A DNA stretch of 32,669 bases from Prevotella sp. (GTDB lineage Bacteria; Bacteroidota; Bacteroidia; Bacteroidales; Bacteroidaceae): assembly GCA_017561825.1 (NCBI GenBank), contig JAFZBK010000020.1, positions 1 through 32,669 on the forward strand, written 5' to 3'. Of the stretch, positions 21,876-28,800 are shown piece by piece. Each line of letters starts with the position of its first letter. Position 1 is the first letter of the stretch. The position numbers and the translations under genes are program-made. The notes below the pieces were generated by a model. It did no database searches and was not told the DNA's origin. It worked only from the letters and a program-made list of their open reading frames with translations.

Positions 21876-22673
21876 TCACTCCCACAACAGTTCCTTGATG
21901 TTAAATACTGGTCCGTCCTTACATACGCAGAGGTTTCCCTTGACAGTCTTCTCTACACAGCACAAACAAGCACCCAATCCGCAGGCCATGAGGTTCTCTA
22001 ATGAAACTTCGCAACGGATATTAGCACGACGGGCATAGCGGGCTACTGCCATCATCATTGGCTTCGGACCGCAGGTACTGATCCATTCGAAACCGCCTTG
22101 AGCAAGGATGGAATGATCCGTAACGAAGCCTTTTTCGCCCGCAGAACCATCTTCAGTGGTTACATATACTTGTCCGTATTTCCTGAATTCATCCAATAGC
22201 AACAAGTCATTGCCTGTACGTGCTCCTAACAAGAAAACGGGTTCTAACGCATGTTTACGCAACCATTTCCCATAATATAATAAAGGTGCAACACCAACAC
22301 CGCCTCCTACCAAAAGGATATGAGGGCGGGAAGTTGCCTGTTCAGATGCAATTTGGGGGACATCCAACGAGAAAGAATTGCCAAGTGGCAGCACACAATT
22401 CAGGGTGTCACCAACTGATAAATGCGCTAACTTGCGGGTACCGTCGCCTACAACTGCCACCAGAAGCCATAATTCATTGGCTTCACGATCCACGAAATTG
22501 ATGGAAATGGGTCTGCGAAGAAAGGTCGTGGGTGAATCATCCACGCGTACTTCCACAAACTGTCCTGGGAGCATCTCCGGCAAAGCAGCATCGTGAGTAA
22601 GCTTCAAAAGCACATATTTCTCGTGTATCCGCTCTGCAGATGTCACCTTCAGGTCAAGAACGTATTTCTTCAT
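21876..22673 (-). CDS. pyrK: Dihydroorotate dehydrogenase electron-transfer subunit
   Basis: The 265-residue iron-sulfur flavoprotein passes electrons from PyrD to NAD+. The ferredoxin-reductase-like FAD domain has 'PGQFVEVRV' and 'FLRRPISI'; the NAD domain has 'ILLVGGGVGVAPLLY' and 'CGPKPMM'. The [2Fe-2S] site lies at the C-terminus: 'ACGLGACLCC' and, after a short spacer, 'NLCVCKDGPVF'. It is upstream of pyrD on the same strand and has its own -7 promoter box at 22698-22705. Confidence 0.95.
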   Translation of the reverse strand: MKKYVLDLKVTSAERIHEKYVLLKLTHDAALPEMLPGQFVEVRVDDSPTTFLRRPISINFVDREANELWLLVAVVGDGTRKLAHLSVGDTLNCVLPLGNSFSLDVPQIASEQATSRPHILLVGGGVGVAPLLYYGKWLRKHALEPVFLLGARTGNDLLLLDEFRKYGQVYVTTEDGSAGEKGFVTDHSILAQGGFEWISTCGPKPMMMAVARYARRANIRCEVSLENLMACGLGACLCCVEKTVKGNLCVCKDGPVFNIKELLWE

Positions 22674-22697
22674 ATCTGCAAATTAAGAATCTATTTG

Positions 22698-22705
22698 CAA
22701 AGGTA
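22698..22705 (-). promoter_or_regulatory. -7 element of the pyrK-pyrD unit
   Basis: CAAAGGTA reads TACCTTTG on the minus strand, 25 bases before the pyrK start. The -33 position has TTCG instead of TTTG at a 19-base spacing. Confidence 0.5.
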
Positions 22706-22746
22706 ATGAAAAAAACCGATTTGACGAAAAGAAAGCAGGATCCTTT

Positions 22747-23211
22747 TTACTTTTTAGGAACAAGCGACTCCCAAGTACCATCATCAAAGAACACGCGAAT
22801 CTCGACTATCTCACGCTTAGGTTTGTCAAGATATTTCACTTCGGTTTGCACGGAATTATTAAGTGTACGATGAACACTCTGCGTATTCTTGACTTCCTGA
22901 GCACTACTTGTTGGTGTAGTGGGGGACATTGTAAAGTCGAGCAACGGCTCACGGTTGTCATTCATGGGAGTAACAGACACAGCTTCATCACCATCTTTTT
23001 GATCTTCATACATCGGACCCTTACCGAACATCAACCAGTCGAGACTGATGGCCGGAATTTTACTCTTGATGGCCTCAACGGTGTTCAGGGTAGGACGGGT
23101 ACGCTCGTTGAAGATGCTACTGAGTGATGCCGGAGCCATTCCAATAAAACTCGCAAAGGTTGTTTGAGTCATATGCTGACTCTCCATAATCTGTCTTATT
23201 CTATCCTTCAT
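22747..23211 (-). CDS. XRE-family helix-turn-helix regulator
   Basis: The 154-residue protein has an N-terminal HTH (about 1-50): 'MTQTTFASFIGMAPASLSSIFNERTRPTLNTVEAI' in the Cro/CI pattern, followed by 'ISLDWLMFGKGPMY'. This start is common in Bacteroidota regulators of this type. The middle is polar and probably disordered (P/T/S-rich), and the C-terminus has a short strand-rich segment ('REIVEIRVFFDDGTWESLVPKK'). Its target is unknown. The gene has an unusually long upstream region of about 780 bases without genes and ends 73 bases before pyrK. Confidence 0.85.
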   Translation of the reverse strand: MKDRIRQIMESQHMTQTTFASFIGMAPASLSSIFNERTRPTLNTVEAIKSKIPAISLDWLMFGKGPMYEDQKDGDEAVSVTPMNDNREPLLDFTMSPTTPTSSAQEVKNTQSVHRTLNNSVQTEVKYLDKPKREIVEIRVFFDDGTWESLVPKK

Positions 23212-23990
23212 TGTCTAATAGGGGTTAAAAAACGGCATTTCCTGCAATTTTTGATTGTTTTTACAAAGGTAAAACAAAAAAATGGAACAAACAACAATTA
23301 TGAAAAGAAATTTAGATACATGATTTTAAATTTTGATTATTTAAAGATTTAAAACTCTAAACACAAAGTTGAACAAGCAAGAATGTAGATATGCAAATGT
23401 GAAATATTGGTATCAAAACATGACAAAGCCTTTGTAAAGAGCATTATAACAAGTATCTGACTATAAAATCCTTATTATTTACTACGATAGACGAAAAGTA
23501 GCGGTTTATGCAAGTTTTGATCTTCAAAGCCGCAAACAAAAAGGGAAATAGTAATGGTATAATTGCAAAAACGACTGAATTACAAACAATTACAACACCC
23601 GTGGAACGGATGGATATTTATAGATTTACAAAAGAAAACCGTTACAAACACAAATCTAACCATTTGTATTTAGAATTGTAAATACGAAGAAAAAGCGACG
23701 TTTTGACTTTTAAAATCTAAATAATTATCGTTTTGTAACACCTTTACAAGTTTAAATGTCAAAATCATAAACGTTAACAAAGACTAAGACTAAATTCGGA
23801 AGACGCTTTTTTCCTCATAAATCAAAAACCAGAAGCTTTTCGGCACCATGGTCGAAACAATTCAAAATACGCAAAACTGAGAGGGGTAAAAACGGTTGGA
23901 AACCCCTATTTTTACAAGCATTTCAGTCCAAAATCATCCTCCACAAAATGACTAAAAATAGGGAAAAGTAGCGAAAAAAATGAGGTAATT
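23212..23990. other. Gene-free A/T-rich region
   Basis: About 780 bases without a plausible ORF lie between the 3' end of holA and the XRE gene, both on the minus strand. It contains a -7 box for the XRE gene (CAAAGGTA, 23264-23271), a perfect 7-bp hairpin (23666-23672 with 23679-23685), several TTACAAA-type words, and an AGGGGT/ACCCCT hairpin at 23882-23907 followed on the plus strand by ATTTTTA. The last might end an unseen plus-strand RNA, or be part of holA's 3' end. No known element is recognised. Confidence 0.6.
23264..23271 (-). promoter_or_regulatory. -7 element of the XRE gene
   Basis: CAAAGGTA (TACCTTTG on the minus strand) lies 52 bases before the start. A GTTG sits at the -33 position at a 20-base spacing (23292-23295). 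Confidence 0.45.
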
Positions 23991-25022
23991 CTAGTAAAAA
24001 ATGAAACTGACGAGCTCTTTTAACAGCTCTCCGACCCCAGTATTTGGATTATCAAGACCCTTACTTTTGGCATCAGTCTCTCTAATCTTATCTATAATCT
24101 GCATCACTTTTACTCCAGAGTAATTTCTCATGCCCAAAATATACTCCCTGGCAGCCCATCCATTTCTCAGATCTAACCACTTGGCTACTTCATTTTCATT
24201 CGTCCTGTTAGGCGAATAATAAGCGATCATCAGATTTTGGAAATAAGAAAAGAGCAACGGGATTAACATGAACGCACTACCCGACTTTGGATTGCTGTCA
24301 AAATATTTCACAATCCTATTTGCCTTTAGTATATCACGGTTCGCAATGGCACTTCGTAGCTCATAACCGTTGAAGTCCTTGCTCACCCCTATCTGCTGCT
24401 CCACCACCTCGGGTGTGATGCGACGATCATTCTCGGGCAACGACATCACCACCTTGTCGAGTTCGGAAGTAAGACGACTCAGATCTGCACCGATATGATC
24501 AGCAATCATCTGTGACGACTTGTTGTCGATTGTGCACTGAAGTGTTTTCAGGTAGCCTTCGATGAAGGCAGGCAGCTCATAATCGCGTTTTTTCTTGCTC
24601 TCGAAGACCACACCGCACTTCTGCGCCTTGGCGACAACCTTCTTTCTGCCGTCAATCGTGCCGTTTTTATAGGCCAAAACCAGTACGGTTGACAGCTGTG
24701 GCTTCTCAAAATAAGCCTCCAGACGATCCCAGTTCTTGATATTCTGCGCCTCTTTCACGATAACCACTTGTCGTTCGGCCATCATCGGGAAGCGGCGAGC
24801 CAGATCGGCCACCTGACCAGCACTAACATCAGCACCAAAGACCACGGTCTGGTTGAAGTCGCGTTCTTCCTCCCGCAACGCATGCTGCGCGATATAGTCA
24901 GTAATCCGGTCGATATAGTACGACTCCTCCCCCATCAACACATATACGGGAGCATACTGCCCAGCCTTCAGGTCGCGCATGATCGTTTCGAAAGTGGTCC
25001 CAACAGACTTCTTTTCAGCCAT
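23991..25022 (-). CDS. holA: DNA polymerase III delta subunit
   Basis: The delta subunit is the clamp-loader wrench that opens the beta sliding clamp during replication. The 343-residue protein has the family plan: 'YAPVYVLMGEESYYIDRITDYI' at the degenerate nucleotide-binding site, 'FGADVSAGQVADLARRFPMMAERQVVIVKEAQ', 'DELDKVV'-like 'LTSELDKVVMSLPENDRRITPEVVEQQIG', and a helical C-terminal collar domain with 'AREYILGMRNYSGVKVMQII'. It diverges from the small HsdR-N gene with overlapping promoters. Length and motifs fit a normal housekeeping copy. Confidence 0.93.
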   Translation of the reverse strand: MAEKKSVGTTFETIMRDLKAGQYAPVYVLMGEESYYIDRITDYIAQHALREEERDFNQTVVFGADVSAGQVADLARRFPMMAERQVVIVKEAQNIKNWDRLEAYFEKPQLSTVLVLAYKNGTIDGRKKVVAKAQKCGVVFESKKKRDYELPAFIEGYLKTLQCTIDNKSSQMIADHIGADLSRLTSELDKVVMSLPENDRRITPEVVEQQIGVSKDFNGYELRSAIANRDILKANRIVKYFDSNPKSGSAFMLIPLLFSYFQNLMIAYYSPNRTNENEVAKWLDLRNGWAAREYILGMRNYSGVKVMQIIDKIRETDAKSKGLDNPNTGVGELLKELVSFIFY

Positions 25023-25049
25023 TCCTTACTCGTTTTCAGGTTTTTTATT

Positions 25050-25070
25050 TATCTTTGCACTGCAAAATTA
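25050..25070. promoter_or_regulatory. Overlapping face-to-face promoters of holA and the HsdR-N gene
   Basis: TATCTTTG (25050-25057, plus strand) and TAATTTTG (25063-25070 read on the minus strand) point at each other across the palindrome TTTGCA-C-TGCAAA. The start sites of transcription should overlap by a few bases. Both lack a good TTTG at -33. Confidence 0.6.
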
Positions 25071-25075
25071 CAAAA

Positions 25076-25525
25076 ATGTATCGATTAAACCTACCATCAT
25101 ACGAAATAAAAATTGCAGTAAGGCAAGGAAAACGCATGATTTTCGACATCTTGCGTCGGAAATATGTGTCGCTGACGCCCGAAGAGTGGGTGCGTCAGCA
25201 TTTCGTGCACTACCTCATCGAGCACAAGGAGTATCCTCAAGGACTCCTCGCCAATGAGGTGAAGTTGCAGGTAGGTGACAAGGTGCTGCGATGTGACACC
25301 TTATTATATAATAAGGAAATGAAGCCGCAGATGATCATCGAGTACAAGGCCCCCACTGTTCCCCTCTCCCAGAAGGTGTTCGATCAGATCACCGTTTACA
25401 ACATCCTTTTGCATGTCGATTACCTCATCGTGTCGAACGGTATGCAGCACATCTGCTGTCGTCTGGATCAAGAAAACCAGCAATACACCTACTTGGAAGA
25501 AATCCCTTCCTACCCTGACTTATAA
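25076..25525 (+). CDS. HsdR N-terminal (PD-(D/E)XK) domain protein, single domain
   Basis: The 149-residue protein matches the type I restriction enzyme R-subunit N-terminal domain (HSDR_N), without any helicase part. The nuclease-like motif is visible as 'RCDTLLYNKEMKPQMIIEYKAPTVPLSQ' (Asp, then Glu-Tyr-Lys as the ExK), and 'PEEWVRQHFVHYLIEHKEYP' is the typical lead-in. Stand-alone copies are common next to holA in Bacteroidales, which argues for a housekeeping role rather than restriction; the function is unknown to me. ATG at 25076 was preferred over an upstream TTG at 25055 that lies within the -7 element. Confidence 0.85.
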   Translation: MYRLNLPSYEIKIAVRQGKRMIFDILRRKYVSLTPEEWVRQHFVHYLIEHKEYPQGLLANEVKLQVGDKVLRCDTLLYNKEMKPQMIIEYKAPTVPLSQKVFDQITVYNILLHVDYLIVSNGMQHICCRLDQENQQYTYLEEIPSYPDL

Positions 25526-25560
25526 GTCATACCTCCCCTTTCCCCTGTCCTTGATATATC

Positions 25561-25601
25561 AAAAACCTTCCCATTTGTATCCATGATACAAAACGGGAGG
25601 A
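25561..25601 (-). terminator. Terminator of the large helicase-nuclease transcript (minus strand)
   Basis: TTTGTATC (25574-25581) pairs with GATACAAA (25585-25592), and the outer CCTTCCC/GGGAGG extends the stem. On the minus strand GGTTTTTGATA follows. If used by the gene at 25895-31396, its 3' tail would run antisense across the ncRNA at 25656-25880. Confidence 0.6.
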
Positions 25602-25641
25602 AATGAATACATTTCAACCCCCTGATATCACGCAATCTATG

Positions 25642-25649
25642 TATCTTTG
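25642..25649 (+). promoter_or_regulatory. -7 element of a stand-alone RNA
   Basis: TATCTTTG fits the consensus; no TTTG is seen at -33. Confidence 0.5.
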
Positions 25650-25655
25650 CACCGG

Positions 25656-25880
25656 AAAAAGATATTAGCGAGAGTTTTGTCAGTTTTGTTAGGTTTTTGT
25701 TTAGTAATACTTCTATTTATATAAACCAATTACATAACTACAATAGTTTAGATAGAACAAGTACATAGATTAGTTGAAGTTAGATGTTTTAATCAAGGGG
25801 TTCGAGATGAACCGTAGTTGTTTAAGATTACTAACATGAAATGAGAGGACGTACCGGTAGGCATATCCTCTCTTTCTTTT
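25656..25880 (+). ncRNA. Likely non-coding RNA, about 225 nt
   Basis: A -7 promoter box and a terminator enclose about 200 bases without an ORF. Possible pairing includes a long-range TTAGTAAT/ATTACTAA stem (about 25698-25706 with 25828-25836) and a local GGTTC-GAGAT-GAACC hairpin (about 25798-25813). A promoter-to-terminator unit of this size and a mostly helical fold is what is expected of the Bacteroidales-1/6S-like RNAs, but I cannot confirm the family from sequence alone. It may be transcribed opposite to the 3' tail of the large helicase gene. Confidence 0.55.
25841..25880 (+). terminator. Terminator of the 225-nt RNA
   Basis: GAGAGGA (25843-25849) pairs with TCCTCTC (25866-25872), followed by TTTCTTTT. 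The loop contains the self-complementary TACCGGTA (25852-25859). Confidence 0.75.
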
Positions 25881-25894
25881 GTGTATCATGCGAA

Positions 25895-28800
25895 TCACTC
25901 CTTGATGGTTACCATGTTATCCACCACGGTAACCTGATTATTCTGCTGCAGTTGCGCCACAGCTGATTCCACAACTTTGTCGATGCGAGGGGTACGACGA
26001 CTGAATCCCATCACCTTGACGGTAAGACGTTTCAGGTCGTCCATGGGTATGGAAACAGCACCCTTCACATTATAGAGCACTGCTTTCTGCACCTCTTCCT
26101 GTGGGATTTCCGCGATATCCTTTTTCTCATAGCGCCACGGCAGCTTATACTCCTCCGTCTTCTCCATCTTCATCCCCTTCAGGGAGAACGCCTGCGAGGC
26201 AATCTTCTTGGCCTCCTCAGAGGCGGCAGTAGCTTGTTTGACATTGTTCTGGATATCCTCCAACCGCTTTAGCAGACGGTCGATGACCTGCTGGTGGTTT
26301 CCGTACCAGTCAACAGCCCACACCCGCATCACGTTCCAGCCAAGACCCGCCAATACGCCTGGCTGCACAATCTCACGATCACGAGTGGTCTTGGTATCAT
26401 AGTAGTTCCTACCATCACAGAGGATGCCGAGCATATATTCATCCTTCTTCTGCGGGTTCAGTACAGCCAGATCGATCTTGAACTGACTGCGGCCCACATG
26501 TGTCATCACCTCATAGCCATGCGCACGCAACTCATCAGCGATGATACGCACCAGGTCGTTCTCGGCCGTATCCTGCAAGCTATTGGCGGCCACCATGCTC
26601 TGCGTGAGGTTCAGCGTGCCCTTACCAGCGAACTCGATGAAGCCCTTCAAACCTTCCACACCCTTGGCACTGGAGCGTTTCAGGTCGATCTGCTCAGCCC
26701 GCAGCGTAGCAAAGACAATCATCTCGTAGCGGGCACGACTCACCGCCACGTTCAGTCGTCGTTCACCACCCTCATTGTTCAGCGGACCGAAGTTCATGGA
26801 AACCTTTCCTTGTTTGTCAGGACCGTATCCCACACTGAACAAGATCACGTCGCGCTCATCACCCTGTACATTCTCCAGATTCTTGATGAAGATCGGTTCC
26901 TCGCACTGATAAGCTTTCTGCTCCAGCTGCGGATGCTTGGCCAGTTCGTCGATGAGGATATCCTCGATGAGGTTCTGCTGCACCTTACTGAAGCTCACGA
27001 TACCGATGCTCCGTTGTGAGAGTTCAGGATCCTTCAGACGACGAATCACCTCATCCACAATGGCACGAGCCTCAGCGGGATTGGAGCGCGTATGACCCTT
27101 GTCGTACTCTCCTTCTATCTGCACCAGTCGTACCTTCGACTGCTGGTCGTCCACGCTGGGGAAGGTGTGCAGCTTACTGTCGTAATACTGCAGGTTCGAG
27201 AAGGCAATTAACGACTCATGCTTCGAGCGGTAGTGCCACGAGAGATAATGCCCGGGCATGGAGAGTGTGATACAGTCGTCGAGAATACTGTCCATATCAT
27301 CGATCTCCACCTCGTCCTCATCCACTGACTGCGTGGTAAAGAAACTCGTAGGCGGCATCTGCTTCGGGTCACCCACGCAGATCAGTGCCTTACCACGGGC
27401 GATGGCTCCAATAGCCTCGCTGGTGGGCATCTGCGATGCCTCGTCGAAGATCACAAGGTCGAACTTCTCCCCGCCCATATCGATATACTGTGCCACACTG
27501 ATCGGACTCATCAGCATGCAAGGACAGAGCTTGGGCAGCAAGGTGGGTATCTGATCGATGATCTTTCGGATGCTGGTACCCCGTCCGCCATTGTTGATAT
27601 TCCGCTTCAGGACACCCATCTCGGAATTGGTAACTGCGGCCAGCGTCTGCGAAGGAATCCGTGCTGCCAGTCTGCAGTACAGTTCCTTCTTACTGAGATC
27701 CTGGAACGAATAGGTGAGCTGCTTATACTTATCCACCAGTTCCTCGAAGATCAGTCCGTTGAACTTCGCCAACGACGGATCCTTATCCACGATATCCATC
27801 GTCAGCAGGTGATAAACAGCCTTCTGGAACGCCTTTGACGCACTTTGCGCATCGGCATGATGCTGCAGGATATGGTCGGGCACACTCTTCAGTCCTTCGT
27901 CCTCCAGCGCATGCTTACGTTCAATCCACAAGCACCAGTCCTTGATTCCTCCCAGATGCGCCATCCATGTATCCACATGTGCGGCAATCTCAGAATGGTA
28001 GTTCTGCAGCGGCAGGTCGTAATCCGTCATCGGAGCCATCTCCTCCTCCAGCGCCAGAAGTCGTTTCAGTTGTGAGGAGACCGTGTTGAACGACAAGGCG
28101 TAGTTCTGCTTGAACAGATCCCAGCTGCCACCGATGCGCTCCAACAAGGCGTCGCGCACCTCCATCACGCTCTTATCATGCCGCTGGGCATAGTCCATCA
28201 GCATCTGCAGCAGTTGCGAAGCCCCTTTCAGCGAAGGCTCCACGATCTGCCATTTCTCCGCATCACTCCTGCCGTCAGCACCAAACAATGCCGAGAACTG
28301 GTCCGACTGCTCCTTCACGCCATTGCGCAGTTCCTGATAATGGGCGATGGTCTTGAGCAGTTCAGGCACCTGATCGAACTTCGCTCCAGCACAGAACTGT
28401 CGTACCTGCTTCATGAAGCTCCGCTTGGCGAAGAACTTAGGCAGGAACCATTTCCCTGTAATCTCCGTGTGCTTGGCAGCAAGCGTCTTGGTATCAGCGT
28501 TAAGCGCGTCCTCCTGACAAGATGTGAGCAGACCCGCTTTCACGCTGTCGCGCTCCTTCCCCTGCTCCACGGCTGTTATCAGTGCCTCGTAGCGCTGACG
28601 GTTGGCCGCAATGTTCAGTAGGTCGGGAGTCATCACAGGTGTCTGCTCCATCATCTTCCCCATCGCATCCGCCATGAGGATATCACGGTCGTTGGCCTCC
28701 ACCGCAATAGGCAGATGCGGTAATGTGGCGGTCAGCTGACTGTAATCGTTCTTGTAGTCAATCAGCAGCGAGCGCAGTCGAGCCACATCCTCCTCGCGGA

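Noticed and set aside
25798-25815. tRNA T-arm (GGTTCGA...)
   Set aside because: The loop is five bases and no D-arm, anticodon arm or acceptor stem can be placed around it.
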